Origin: an uncultured Candidatus Peregrinibacteria bacterium
Lineage (GTDB): Bacteria; Patescibacteriota; Gracilibacteria; Peribacterales; Peribacteraceae
Assembly (NCBI GenBank): GCA_937863435.1
Contig: CALMES010000157.1
Coordinates: forward strand, 1 to 64,000
DNA: 64,000 bases
Direction: 5' to 3'
Shown here: piece after piece, positions 49,083 through 57,929 of the stretch
Numbering within the stretch: the first letter of the stretch is position 1
Layout of the letters: the number at the start of each line of letters is the position of its first letter
The notes under the pieces: generated by a model
What the model was told of the DNA's origin: nothing
Databases searched by the model: none
Seen by the model: the letters and a program-made list of their open reading frames with translations, nothing else
Translations under genes and position numbers: made by a program

Positions 49083-51227
49083 ATGACTACGCCACTTTTC
49101 GAGACACAGGCAGGCGGCCATCATATTTTTATCCTCTGGGTGTACTGCAGCGTTTTTTTTCTGGGATTCCTCGAATCACTTCCTTTTATCGGACTGACCT
49201 TTCCGGCAGCAGTACTCATGATTCTTGCCGGCACCACCGCGTATTTCGGCTGGACCGATATGCAGACCATGACCGTTCTGGCAATAGCCGGCAGTATGCT
49301 GAGTAATGTTCTCGGATACGAGGCGGACAGCTACGTACGGCCATTCATACAGAAAAGACCCGTCCTGACCGAGCAGGTGGAGAAAGCCCGGACCTTTCTG
49401 AAAAAATTTGGCGCCCTGAGCATTGTCCTTGCCCGTTTCCGTACATTCTCGCGCTCGCTTATAAGCCTTGTCGCAGCCGAAGAAGACATGCCTCGGCTGG
49501 AATTTTACGGCATCACTTTCGTCGGCATTGTCCTTATCACGGTCCTGCGACTGGGTGCAGGCTATCTGTCTGCCGCCGGTCTGCAGTTTGCATTTTACTG
49601 GGTAACGCGCCGCGAGGGCTTCCTGCTCGGCCTGGTTGTAGTGGCTCTGCCGGCGTTCATACTGTGGAAGTGGGCCATCCGCAAGGGCAGGCGTGCACTC
49701 ATTGTTCTTTTTTCACTCATCCAGTCCTCGTTGCGCCTCGTTTCGAGGCATCGGTTCATCGCACCGTTTTTCAAGCGTTACCCGTGGGTGAAAACATTCA
49801 TTCATGCCCGATTTTCCCGCTCCGACTTCTTCGGAATCGCACTGACAAGCCTGATACTGATGCTGCTCTATCTGCTGCATCTGCTTATCCTTCTCTTTGC
49901 CAGCTACGCACATAACGGAACAATCATCACTGTGGATACGCAGGTGGCGAACCTGCTGCTCACGTTCCGTAACCATCAGATGATGAGCGTATTTTACAAC
50001 ATCACGCTGCTGGCCAGCGCGCAGACCATTGTCGGAATCATGATTGTCGTGAGTGCCGTGCTGTGGGTAAAGCATCACCGCACCTTCCTGCTCGCTCTGT
50101 GGTCAAGCATTCTCAGCGCCACTGCAGTTATTTTCCTTATCAAAACAATGACCGGCCGTGTGCGGCCGTCAGCCGTGTATGCCGCTATTCATGAGCCGTA
50201 TTTCGCCCTGCCGAGCGCACATGCGACATATGCAACCGTACTGTACGGCACGCTCGCCTATATCGTTTTGCGCAGTAAGACAGTCAGCTGGCGGCTGAAA
50301 ATGTCGGTACTGTTTCTTATGAGCGCCTGCATCCTGTCTATCAGCTTCAGTCGTCTGTATCTGGGAGTCCATTTCACCAGCGACGTATTGGCCGGCATAC
50401 TGATCGGCCTGGTTCTTCTGCTGCTTTCCATCATTCTCAGCGAGAGCCTGTCACAGGCGTTGCACCACACAACCGTGTCACGCAACATCAGCCGCACCAC
50501 GCTTATCAGCCTGATCGGCTCATGCACCGCGGTAGTTGTCTCGGTCATTTTCGCCTCCACCACGCCCTCTTTTCTGATGCACGATGACACAGCAGACACC
50601 TTGCCAGTAGCAGTGGCAGACATTGCGGACATTTTCAACGTGCATCATCAGTCGAAATTCACCGAAACATTAACCGGCCAGCCGCAGGAACCGTTGAATA
50701 TCATTATTGTCAGCCAGAGCGATAGGTGTCTCGAAAAGCAGTTTGCTGATGCCGGCTGGCAGGAAGCCGACGCCCTTTCACCGGGCTCAGCGTACAAAGC
50801 CTTCCGGGCTGCTGTACTGAATGAGGAATACCCCACTGCTCCCATGACCCCGTATTTCTATGCCACACTCCCGCATTCCATCGGCATGCAGCAGGAAGCA
50901 GACCGCAGAACCGTGCGCATCCGTCATCATTTGCGTCTGTGGAAAACCCCGTACTCAGTCCCCGAAGGCCAGGTGTATCTGGGAACTGCCAGCTTCGACC
51001 GCGGCCTTAAGTGGGGCGGTTTCCGACTGGGCATCACTCACCGCATCGATCCGGATCTGGACACCGAACGCACCTATATCTCCAGCAATCTGAGCAATGC
51101 CGGTGTTATCAGCAGCTATACAAAAACCCAGCTTATTTCCCCCATGGTCGGCAGAAACTTTACCGGCGACCCGTTCGTAACCGATGGCCAGACCGCTATT
51201 TTGGTGTTACGCTCCTGCGCGCACTGA
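49083..51227 (+). CDS. DedA-PAP2-LssY fusion membrane protein
   Basis: The 714-residue protein joins three units. First, a DedA/SNARE-associated domain (about 1-200, GLTFPAAVLMILAGTTAY, ARFRTFSRSLISLVAA). Second, a PAP2 lipid phosphatase domain (about 270-470) with KTMTGRVRP, LPSAHATYA and SRLYLGVHFTSDV, all three catalytic motifs intact. Third, an external LssY C-terminal domain (about 500-714, QFADAGWQEADALSPGS, YLGTASFDRG, THRIDPDLDTERTYI). It may process lipid phosphates such as undecaprenyl pyrophosphate at the outer face. The glycosyltransferase gene follows 14 bases later. Confidence 0.9.
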   Translation: MTTPLFETQAGGHHIFILWVYCSVFFLGFLESLPFIGLTFPAAVLMILAGTTAYFGWTDMQTMTVLAIAGSMLSNVLGYEADSYVRPFIQKRPVLTEQVEKARTFLKKFGALSIVLARFRTFSRSLISLVAAEEDMPRLEFYGITFVGIVLITVLRLGAGYLSAAGLQFAFYWVTRREGFLLGLVVVALPAFILWKWAIRKGRRALIVLFSLIQSSLRLVSRHRFIAPFFKRYPWVKTFIHARFSRSDFFGIALTSLILMLLYLLHLLILLFASYAHNGTIITVDTQVANLLLTFRNHQMMSVFYNITLLASAQTIVGIMIVVSAVLWVKHHRTFLLALWSSILSATAVIFLIKTMTGRVRPSAVYAAIHEPYFALPSAHATYATVLYGTLAYIVLRSKTVSWRLKMSVLFLMSACILSISFSRLYLGVHFTSDVLAGILIGLVLLLLSIILSESLSQALHHTTVSRNISRTTLISLIGSCTAVVVSVIFASTTPSFLMHDDTADTLPVAVADIADIFNVHHQSKFTETLTGQPQEPLNIIIVSQSDRCLEKQFADAGWQEADALSPGSAYKAFRAAVLNEEYPTAPMTPYFYATLPHSIGMQQEADRRTVRIRHHLRLWKTPYSVPEGQVYLGTASFDRGLKWGGFRLGITHRIDPDLDTERTYISSNLSNAGVISSYTKTQLISPMVGRNFTGDPFVTDGQTAILVLRSCAH

Positions 51228-51241
51228 AACGGTGCTTTTTT

Positions 51242-51946
51242 ATGACACTTTCAATCGTATTACCGTGCTTTAACGAGGAAGAGAATATCGCACAGACGAC
51301 CCGGGATGTCCTGGGCTGGTTTGATGCAACAGGCAAGCAGGGCAGGGTAATCATTGTGAATGACGGATCCAAAGACAACTCACGCACCGTTCTGGAGCAA
51401 CTCACACAAACCGACAAGCGGGTTGTGGTCATTCATCATGACGTGAACAAAGGTTACGGTGCGGCCATCACGACAGGCTGCGACAACGCAACGACGGACT
51501 TGATTGGGTTCATGGACAGTGACGGCCAGTTTCTTGCCGCCGATTTCGACAAGTTGCTGCCGAGCATCGATACAACGCCATTCGTTTCAGGTGTTCGCAT
51601 TCACAGGGCGGATTCGTTTCATCGGAAATTGAATTCGTATTTGTACGGCCTCCTTGTGAGCATCATCTTGAGCCTGCGGGTGCGCGATTTAAACTGCGGC
51701 ATGAAGCTCTTCACGCGTGAATGCTGGCAGAAAGTACGCCCCACGCACGCAACAGGCGCACTGTTCAATGCCGAAGTGTTCTTGAACCTGAAAGCCCACG
51801 GCATCGTCTGGGCCGATGTCCCGGTCCCCCACTATCCGCGACTCAAAGGAAACCCAACCGGCGCCAAACCCGGCGTGATTGTGCGCATGTTCAAGGAACT
51901 ATTGGAACTAAAACGGGATCATGATGCAAAAGTGATCGGCCGCTAG
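51242..51946 (+). CDS. GT2-family glycosyltransferase (polyprenyl-phosphate type)
   Basis: The 234-residue protein has the GT-A fold: LSIVLPCFNEEENI, VIIVNDGSKDNS, GYGAAITTGC, and the metal-binding FMDSDGQF. It is like dolichyl/undecaprenyl-phosphate sugar transferases but lacks C-terminal membrane helices. It follows the lipid phosphatase gene closely, consistent with a shared lipid-carrier pathway. Confidence 0.88.
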   Translation: MTLSIVLPCFNEEENIAQTTRDVLGWFDATGKQGRVIIVNDGSKDNSRTVLEQLTQTDKRVVVIHHDVNKGYGAAITTGCDNATTDLIGFMDSDGQFLAADFDKLLPSIDTTPFVSGVRIHRADSFHRKLNSYLYGLLVSIILSLRVRDLNCGMKLFTRECWQKVRPTHATGALFNAEVFLNLKAHGIVWADVPVPHYPRLKGNPTGAKPGVIVRMFKELLELKRDHDAKVIGR

Positions 51947-51950
51947 AAAA

Positions 51951-52241
51951 TTACAATTCCTCTGCATTCACCAAACCTACATGGCGACGGATTTTCATTG
52001 TGTCTTTGATAACCGCAGTAAGATCTTCTTCGAGAGCATCCATGCGAGTAGTTAGATTTTCTCCTAGTACATCTACACGTCCTTCGAGACGATGCATTGA
52101 GACTGTATTTTCCTTAATACCCTGCGTATTTTCCCCAATTTTAGCCGATAGCCGCTGTTCGATATTATTCATATGCACAATCACATCGCGCAGTGTTATT
52201 GCTTTTACCTTGCCGGTAGTTTTTTTCTTTAGAGCAACCAT
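51951..52241 (-). CDS. small coiled-coil protein
   Basis: The 96-residue protein has a basic N-terminus (MVALKKKTTGKVKAI) and a long coiled coil (IEQRLSAKIGENTQGIKENTVSMHRLEGRVDVLGENLTTRM...). Small proteins of this form are frequent in CPR genomes, by memory. Function unknown. A TAGAAT box lies nine bases upstream. Confidence 0.65.
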   Translation of the reverse strand: MVALKKKTTGKVKAITLRDVIVHMNNIEQRLSAKIGENTQGIKENTVSMHRLEGRVDVLGENLTTRMDALEEDLTAVIKDTMKIRRHVGLVNAEEL

Positions 52242-52326
52242 GGGAACACGATTCTAATCCCAAAGAATCAGAAGAAGCAAGGAACGCAATTGTACAAACG
52301 TACTACTCAATAATGATAATAAGTGG

Positions 52327-52399
52327 TGGGTTGGGCGGGGCTTGAACCCGCGACCAATGCCTTAAAAGGGCACTGCTCTACCAACTGAGCTACCAACCC
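52327..52399 (-). tRNA. tRNA-Lys(TTT)
   Basis: On the minus strand: acceptor GGGTTGG/CCAACCC, D arm GCTCAGTTGGTAGAGC, anticodon arm GTGCC-CTTTTAA-GGCAT giving TTT, T arm GCGGG/CCCGC, discriminator A, CCA encoded at 52324-52326. Confidence 0.94.
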
Positions 52400-52488
52400 A
52401 TGTGCTCGCAGGGAAGTATAATGCAAGGTTTTCGAAAAACAATGTCAATTATCGAATTTCGAATCTGGAATTACGCATTCCCCTCTTT

Positions 52489-52497
52489 TGCTATACT
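52489..52497 (+). promoter_or_regulatory. extended -10 TGCTATACT for tatD
   Basis: TGCTATACT ends eight bases before ATG 52506, predicting a leaderless tatD mRNA that reads into the tRNA-Arg. Confidence 0.7.
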
Positions 52498-52505
52498 CTA
52501 GCGCC

Positions 52506-53270
52506 ATGCTCGACTCCCACTGCCACCTCGCCGATAAGCAATTTGATGCTGACCGCACAGATGTCATCAAGCGAGCCAAAGCCGCAGGAATCGAGACGAT
52601 GATCTGCATTGCTGATTCCCTGGAGGAAGCGCAAAAATGTAGAGAGATTGCGAACGATCATGAGAATATTTTTGCGACCGTCGGCATTCATCCGCACAAC
52701 GCCGCGTCGTATAACGAAACACGCGACATGCCGATCATCTGGCAGATGGCGATGGAGGAGAAGAAATGTGTGGCAATCGGGGAAATCGGACTGGATTATC
52801 ACTACTTGAACAGCCCCAAAGAAGCGCAGGAGAAAGCCTTTTCCCAGCAACTACTGATTGCCAAAGAGCTGGATAAACCCGCGATTGTTCATTGTCGCGA
52901 AGCAGTCGATGACGTGTGGTTTATCGTACATGCCATTCAACCGACCAAGCTGGTGATTCACTGCTGCACCGAAAAATGGGACGACGTGAAAAAGTTTGTG
53001 GACGCCGGATACTATCTCTCCTTTACTGGTATCGCCACGTATCCGAAATCAGACATCGTTCGTGACACCATCAAGCACTGCCCACTCGAGCAAATGATGA
53101 TCGAAACCGACAGTCCATACCTGGCGCCAGTCCCTCATCGCGGCAAGCGCAACGAACCGGCATTCGCGACTGAAGTTGGCAAATGCATCGCAGCCGTGAA
53201 AGGGCTTTCTTTAGAGCAAGTTTCCATGCAGACTACGAAAAACGCGAAGCACTTCTTCCAGCTCCCGTAG
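52506..53270 (+). CDS. tatD: TatD-family metal-dependent DNase
   Basis: The 254-residue TIM-barrel hydrolase has MLDSHCHL, VGIHPHNA, GEIGLDYHYL, PAIVHCREA, VIHCCTEKWDDVKKF and the C-terminal IETDSPYLAPVPHRGKRNEP. TatD enzymes are metal-dependent exonucleases/deoxyribonucleases. The stop codon TAG (53268-53270) is formed by T8-A9-G10 of the tRNA-Arg that starts at 53261, so the last three codons (GCTCCCG region) are shared with the tRNA. Confidence 0.95.
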   Translation: MLDSHCHLADKQFDADRTDVIKRAKAAGIETMICIADSLEEAQKCREIANDHENIFATVGIHPHNAASYNETRDMPIIWQMAMEEKKCVAIGEIGLDYHYLNSPKEAQEKAFSQQLLIAKELDKPAIVHCREAVDDVWFIVHAIQPTKLVIHCCTEKWDDVKKFVDAGYYLSFTGIATYPKSDIVRDTIKHCPLEQMMIETDSPYLAPVPHRGKRNEPAFATEVGKCIAAVKGLSLEQVSMQTTKNAKHFFQLP

Positions 53271-53332
53271 GTTAACGGATAGACCACTGGCCTCCGAAGC
53301 CGGGAATACAGGTTCAATTCCTGTCGGGAGCA
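53261..53332 (+). tRNA. tRNA-Arg(CCG), overlapping the end of tatD
   Basis: Acceptor GCTCCCG (53261-53267) pairs with CGGGAGC (53325-53331). The anticodon arm CTGGC-CTCCGAA-GCCGG gives CCG; T arm ACAGG/CCTGT; discriminator A; CCA encoded at 53333-53335. Its first ten bases are also tatD codons. RNase P cleavage at the 5' end would cut the tatD message just before its stop codon. Confidence 0.95.
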
Positions 53333-53422
53333 CCACGCAAAGCGCCTTCGGCGCTACGTGGCACAGCCAATTTCATCAGCGTATACTTTCAAAAAATTTC
53401 CTCATTATTTCCAAAAAACCCT

Positions 53423-54061
53423 ATGACCACTCTCAAAAAATCCCGGCAAATGACAATCGGTCTGTGGGCGATTATCTGGTTCACACTGACGTACATGACC
53501 ATCGCCAGCGGCGTAAGCATCGCCACGCACAATTGGGAATTCATTGTGTACATCATGGTTGTCATCGTCATTGCACTGGCAGCGCTGGCAGTACATCGGT
53601 CAGTCGGACTCAGTACCGGCGTCCTGCTGTGCCTGAGTATATGGGGGCTGTTTCATATGATAGGCGGACTGGTGCACTTGCCGGCAGACTGGCCTATCGA
53701 AGGCACCAAGCATGTGCTCTACAGCTGGTGGATTATCCCCGGACATCTCAAGTTCGATAATGTTGTCCATACGTTCGGGTTTGCCACTGCAACCTGGGTA
53801 TGCTGGCAGGCAATCAAGCAGGCACTCGCAATCCGCATTCCCCGCTTCGGCGTACTGACTGTCTGTGTTCTGGCCGGCATGGGGCTCGGCGCCTTCAACG
53901 AAGTCATTGAATTTGTCACAACACTCGTCATACCGAACACAAACGTCGGCGGGTACACGAATACCGGCTGGGATCTTATTTGCAATGCCCTGGGTTCGGT
54001 TGGAACCGCTCTCATCATCTACTACTGGCCGCGTCCGAAAAATTCTCAGGAACGCAGATAA
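53423..54061 (+). CDS. DUF2238 (YjdF-like) membrane protein
   Basis: The 212-residue protein has about six helices and the DUF2238 motifs HMIGGLVHLP, FDNVVHTFGFAT, GMGLGAFNEVIEF and NTNVGGYTNTGWDLICNALG. The conserved His, Asp and Glu residues suggest a metal-dependent or transport function, unknown. The last 16 bases overlap the convergent next gene. Confidence 0.88.
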   Translation: MTTLKKSRQMTIGLWAIIWFTLTYMTIASGVSIATHNWEFIVYIMVVIVIALAALAVHRSVGLSTGVLLCLSIWGLFHMIGGLVHLPADWPIEGTKHVLYSWWIIPGHLKFDNVVHTFGFATATWVCWQAIKQALAIRIPRFGVLTVCVLAGMGLGAFNEVIEFVTTLVIPNTNVGGYTNTGWDLICNALGSVGTALIIYYWPRPKNSQERR

Positions 54062-54678
54062 ATTGCGCCAAACAGAACGACAAGCCATACGAAAGATGTG
54101 CCAGCCATAATCACAGGACCGGTGCGATGCGCTTTGCCGCGCAAAAGGAAACTGGCGCTGCTGCCGCACAAGAGGATGGTTACAAGCAGAATGATTTCGG
54201 CAATGCCGATATTTTTCCGGTATAAAACAGCAGCGAACAGGGAAAAGGTGAACGCAACCAGACTTCCCTGTAAAAACGGGAGAACAAATAAACGCACACT
54301 CTTCCATCTGCTCTCAACGAGAATGCAAATAGCCGCAGTATCAAGAAAAAATATCGCGAGATACAGCCAGTTCACCAAAGTCACAACATGCCAGATGAAA
54401 AAACTGACCAACGAAGCGACAAACATAAGAAGCATGCAAACGATGACTCCGATGACAATCTTGAATGACGGCAAATGCGGATGACGATGCTCAATCGATG
54501 CCAGTGACTCGGTATTCAAAAACGAAAGATGGAGAACGTTCCGCCGCACCTCCAGGAGAATTCCTGTTATCAGCAAAAAAGAACTGATCAGAAAAATCTG
54601 AAGCGGCACAACCGAAAACCACGGCAAGACGATAATCATAAACGCAAAAAATATATCTGCTGTGTCGCACGATAGCAA
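54046..54678 (-). CDS. hypothetical polytopic membrane protein
   Basis: The 210-residue protein has about six hydrophobic helices with short loops (VLPWFSVVPLQIFLISSFLLITGILLEV, IVIGVIVCMLLMFVASLVSFFIW, and so on). No family is recognised. It converges on and overlaps the DUF2238 gene. Confidence 0.65.
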   Translation of the reverse strand: MLSCDTADIFFAFMIIVLPWFSVVPLQIFLISSFLLITGILLEVRRNVLHLSFLNTESLASIEHRHPHLPSFKIVIGVIVCMLLMFVASLVSFFIWHVVTLVNWLYLAIFFLDTAAICILVESRWKSVRLFVLPFLQGSLVAFTFSLFAAVLYRKNIGIAEIILLVTILLCGSSASFLLRGKAHRTGPVIMAGTSFVWLVVLFGAIYLRS

Positions 54679-54768
54679 CAGTCAGAATAAATATCCTGCC
54701 CTGCGGGACTCTCGCGTCCGTGCGCGAATGAAATATCCTCCCGCTGCAATTCCTGTTAATCTAACACC

Positions 54769-55875
54769 ATGAAAGTTGCCCTCGTTCACGAACTTTTAAC
54801 GATGCGTGGTGGCGCCGAACGTGTCCTCAAAATCGCTGCCGATCTGTTTCCAGACGCACCGATTTACACACTTCTGTACGACGAAAAGAAGCTGGGCGAC
54901 TGGTTTCCAGGAGAGCGCGTTCGCCCAAGCAGCCTGCAGCGCCTTGCCGGCCTTTCGACCAATCATCATCTGTATCTCAAACATTTTCCGGCTGCCGTTG
55001 AGCAGTGGGATTTTTCGGAGTTCGATCTCGTCATTTCATTTTCATCAGCATTCGCTCACGGCATTATCACCAACGGCAGACCGAAGCACATCTGCTACAT
55101 TCACTCCCCAGCCCGCTATTTGTGGGATCGCACACATGATGTGATTGATACGGCGAATCACGGGATTTTTGGCGGTCTCAAACGCAATCATGGAGAGCGC
55201 ACGTTTCACAAATTACGCATCTGGGATAGCGAAGCGGCTGACAGACCCGATAAACTGCTCGCCGCATCCAAAGAAGTACAGCGAAGAATCGAACTCTACT
55301 GGCGACGCGAAAGCGAAGTTGTCTATCCGCCGATTGATGACAGCTGGCTCGATAACACGAATTACGAAGTACGAATCACGAATCACGAATTTTCTTTTTT
55401 GATTGTCTCGACACTCGCACGGTACAAACGTATTGATCTGGCGATTCAGGCGTGTAACGAATTGAATCTTCCGCTCACGATTGTCGGTGACGGTCCTGAT
55501 AAAAATCGGCTGAAAGGATTGGCCGGACCAACCGTTCGCCTGCGTGGACATTTGGCACATGCAGCTGTCCGTGAATTATACAAATCGGCAACCGCTACCA
55601 TTTTCCCGGGCGAGGAAGATTTTGGCCTGGTACCATTGGAATCCATGGCGTGCGGCACGCCGGTGATTGGCTACCGCAAAGGCGGCGCGCTGGAGACAAT
55701 CATTGAGGGAAAAACCGGCATGTTTTTTGATGAACCGACAGTGGAATCGCTCAAAAAAGCACTGATGAATTTTGATGCTACGCGATTCGATCCGAATGAG
55801 GGAAAAGCACAAGCCGCAAATTTTTCACGCGCACAGTTCGAGACACAGCTGCGTAAAGCGATTGAAAATCTATAA
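54769..55875 (+). CDS. GT4-family glycosyltransferase
   Basis: The 368-residue protein has the GT-B fold: N-terminal VALVHELLTMRGGAERVL, YIHSPARYLWD, then IVGDGPDKNRLKGL, and the EX7E motif EEDFGLVPLE with GGALETI. It probably builds surface polysaccharide or glycolipid. An insert at about residues 197-208 (DNA 55357-55390) is made of ACGAATTACG-type repeats. A TTAATC box seven bases before the ATG is a candidate promoter. Confidence 0.9.
   Translation: MKVALVHELLTMRGGAERVLKIAADLFPDAPIYTLLYDEKKLGDWFPGERVRPSSLQRLAGLSTNHHLYLKHFPAAVEQWDFSEFDLVISFSSAFAHGIITNGRPKHICYIHSPARYLWDRTHDVIDTANHGIFGGLKRNHGERTFHKLRIWDSEAADRPDKLLAASKEVQRRIELYWRRESEVVYPPIDDSWLDNTNYEVRITNHEFSFLIVSTLARYKRIDLAIQACNELNLPLTIVGDGPDKNRLKGLAGPTVRLRGHLAHAAVRELYKSATATIFPGEEDFGLVPLESMACGTPVIGYRKGGALETIIEGKTGMFFDEPTVESLKKALMNFDATRFDPNEGKAQAANFSRAQFETQLRKAIENL
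55357..55390 (+). repeat. ACGAATCACGAAT repeat inside the GT4 gene
   Basis: ACGAATTACGAAGTACGAAT then CACGAATCACGAATT, encoding TNYEVRITNHEF. The same words make up intergenic repeats at 41905-41940, 60870-60900 and 61400-61425. Confidence 0.75.
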
Positions 55876-55890
55876 ATGAAAATTGAATAT

Positions 55891-55966
55891 CCGCAGGAGG
55901 GGCATCGTGCCCCGATGCGATGATCTGAATATACAACAACCCCGGGACGCGACGTCCCGGCTGCGG
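55891..55966. repeat. nested palindrome of the CCGGGACG family
   Basis: CCGCAG (55891) pairs with CTGCGG (55961-55966) around two inner hairpins: GGGGCATCGTGCCCC and CCGGGACGCGACGTCCCGG. Relatives are at 57828-57858, 61453-61480 and 63222-63245. Confidence 0.8.
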
Positions 55967-55986
55967 GAAATATTGATCAACACCCT

Positions 55987-56424
55987 CTACAACGCCACCA
56001 ACGTTCCGCCAATCACGATCAGAAATGACCCAAACAACAAACGTGTGACGTGTACCTGTTTCCATTCCGCAAAAATCCAGAGTGCGAGAATAACCGCGAC
56101 AAGTGTATTCATGTTAAACAGCGGAACGATCGTCGCAAGCGGCGCTTTATATTTGCTGACTGCAAGCGCCACGCACGCTGTCCCAAGTCCCCACGTAATG
56201 CCAAAGCCGGTTGTGTAGAGCATGCCAAGATTCGTCGCATGAGCATCACGCGTGAAGAGGAGAAAGAATGCACCAAGGACAGCAATCGTAATGCCGAGAA
56301 CGAGTAAATACACGCCGGTAGAAATACCCGCCTGATTCCCCGCCTTCACGAAAATATTACTCACTCCATAGAGCAGAGCCGGAATAAGTCCGCCAATGAG
56401 GATGCCAAGTGTCTGCTGCGACAT
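55987..56424 (-). CDS. half-size EamA/DMT membrane protein
   Basis: The 145-residue protein has about five helices, one EamA-like unit (LGILIGGLIPALLYGVSNIFVKAG, GTACVALAVSKYKAPLATIVPLFNMNTLVAVILALWIF). It would have to dimerise to form a transporter. Substrate unknown. The start at 56424 is preferred to 56484. Confidence 0.8.
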   Translation of the reverse strand: MSQQTLGILIGGLIPALLYGVSNIFVKAGNQAGISTGVYLLVLGITIAVLGAFFLLFTRDAHATNLGMLYTTGFGITWGLGTACVALAVSKYKAPLATIVPLFNMNTLVAVILALWIFAEWKQVHVTRLLFGSFLIVIGGTLVAL

Positions 56425-56545
56425 AATAAGAAGAGAAGAACGAATGAAATTTCTATTGATCGCGACGCCATTGTACATTGTCAATTGTTAATTTTACATT
56501 CGCAATTGCTCATCCAAAGAATTCGAAAAACACAGAAAAAGAGCA

Positions 56546-57586
56546 CTAGAACAACTTCGCGTGCACATCGGCTGGAGCGTCGAGCCCAAGCAATGTGTAG
56601 GCATGTTGCGTGACGACTCTTCCCTTGGGCGTGCGCTGAATGTAACCGCACTGCAGCAAATACGGTTCGTAGACATCTTCGAGTGTTTCCTGCTCGTCGG
56701 CGAGTGCGGCGGCAAGAGTGGAGAGCCCAACCGGACCGCCCGAAAACTTCTCGATGATGATGCGCAGAATCTGACGATCGGTCGCATCGAGTCCTTTGTC
56801 ATCGATGCCGAGTGCATGAAGAGTCGATTGCACACGATCGAGACCAATCATTTCTTCGTCGTTCACCTGAGCAAAGTCGCGGATCGAACGGACGAGTCGG
56901 TTGGCAATACGCGGAGTCGAGCGACTGGACGCCGCAATTCTGTAACTCGCATCTGGTTTCATAGGGACATTCAAAATAGATGCCGTTCGATCGACGATGC
57001 GCTGCATGTCCGGAATATCGTAGAACGAAAGCTTGAAGTTATGCACGAAGCGATCGCGCAGCGGCATGCTCATAGCGCCGATTTTTGTGGTCGCACCGAC
57101 AAGCGTGAACGGCTGCAAGTCGAGTCGCATTGAGCGTGCCGACGGACCTTTGCCAATCACAATATCCAACGCAAAATCTTCCATCGCACTATAGAGAACT
57201 TCTTCGATTGCCGGACGCAACCGGTGAATTTCATCGATGAACAGCACGTCGCCGGCCTGAAGATTTGTCAGGATTGATGCCAAATCCCCCGGCTTTTCGA
57301 TGGCCGGACCGGATGTCATGCGAATCTGCGACTGCATTTCGCGCGCAATGATGTGCGCGAGCGTTGTTTTGCCAAGTCCCGGCGGACCATGCAGCACGAC
57401 GTGACCAAGCGGCTCACTGCGTTTGCGCGCAGCTTCGATGTATACGAGGAGGTGACCTTTGATCGCACTCTGTCCGATATAGTCCTGGAGCGAGACCGGG
57501 CGCAGGGAATTCTCGAGCTGCTCCATTTCCGGAGCCTCGATTGTCGCTTCCACTGCCTCTTCTTTGCGCTTACGAGCAATAGCCAT
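56546..57586 (-). CDS. ruvB: Holliday junction branch-migration helicase RuvB
   Basis: The 346-residue AAA+ ATPase has Walker A HGPPGLGKTTLAHI, Walker B DVLFIDEIHRLRPAIEE, GATTKIGAMSMPLRDRF (sensor I/arginine finger region) and the C-terminal winged helix ending YIQRTPKGRVVT. ruvC is at 2.7 kb. The start at MAIARKRK is preferred; TGCTATACT ends six bases upstream. Confidence 0.96.
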   Translation of the reverse strand: MAIARKRKEEAVEATIEAPEMEQLENSLRPVSLQDYIGQSAIKGHLLVYIEAARKRSEPLGHVVLHGPPGLGKTTLAHIIAREMQSQIRMTSGPAIEKPGDLASILTNLQAGDVLFIDEIHRLRPAIEEVLYSAMEDFALDIVIGKGPSARSMRLDLQPFTLVGATTKIGAMSMPLRDRFVHNFKLSFYDIPDMQRIVDRTASILNVPMKPDASYRIAASSRSTPRIANRLVRSIRDFAQVNDEEMIGLDRVQSTLHALGIDDKGLDATDRQILRIIIEKFSGGPVGLSTLAAALADEQETLEDVYEPYLLQCGYIQRTPKGRVVTQHAYTLLGLDAPADVHAKLF

Positions 57587-57592
57587 GCGCGC

Positions 57593-57601
57593 AGTATAGC
57601 A
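57593..57601 (-). promoter_or_regulatory. extended -10 TGCTATACT for ruvB
   Basis: On the minus strand TGCTATACT ends six bases before ATG 57586; leaderless mRNA predicted. Confidence 0.7.
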
Positions 57602-57659
57602 GGAGGACGATCGTACTCCCATAAATTTAGAAGAGTTTTCTGGACAGAAATGAATATCG

Positions 57660-57905
57660 TTTTATGACATCAGAAAAATAATCCTTCTTACCATCAGAGC
57701 GGCCGTTCCCGGCCGCGGAGTTTTTAAGAACTGCAGCAAAGCACCGATTCCGATGCCATCTTGAATAATTCCTAATCCTGACGACCTCGCTTGCGCATAT
57801 CTATTTACTGTTTCATCTAACTCATCGGGGCACGGCGTCCCGGCTGCGGCAATCTTGATTATCCCCATCCTCTACATCGTCTGGTTCTTCTGGTTCCTCT
57901 TTATC
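57660..57905. repeat. repeat-filled gap between ruvB and acetate-CoA ligase genes
   Basis: Contains GAGCGGCCGTTCCCGGCCGC (57700 region), GGGGCACGGCGTCCCGGCTG (57826-57845), and CATCGTCTGGTTCTTCTGGT (57876-57895), which matches 38360 region words. No gene is seen in this 340-base interval except the promoter near its right end. Confidence 0.7.
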
Positions 57906-57913
57906 TTCTTTTC

Positions 57914-57922
57914 TGCTATACT
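57914..57922 (+). promoter_or_regulatory. extended -10 TGCTATACT for acetate-CoA ligase
   Basis: TGCTATACT ends seven bases before ATG 57930. Confidence 0.7.
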
Positions 57923-57929
57923 AAAGAGA

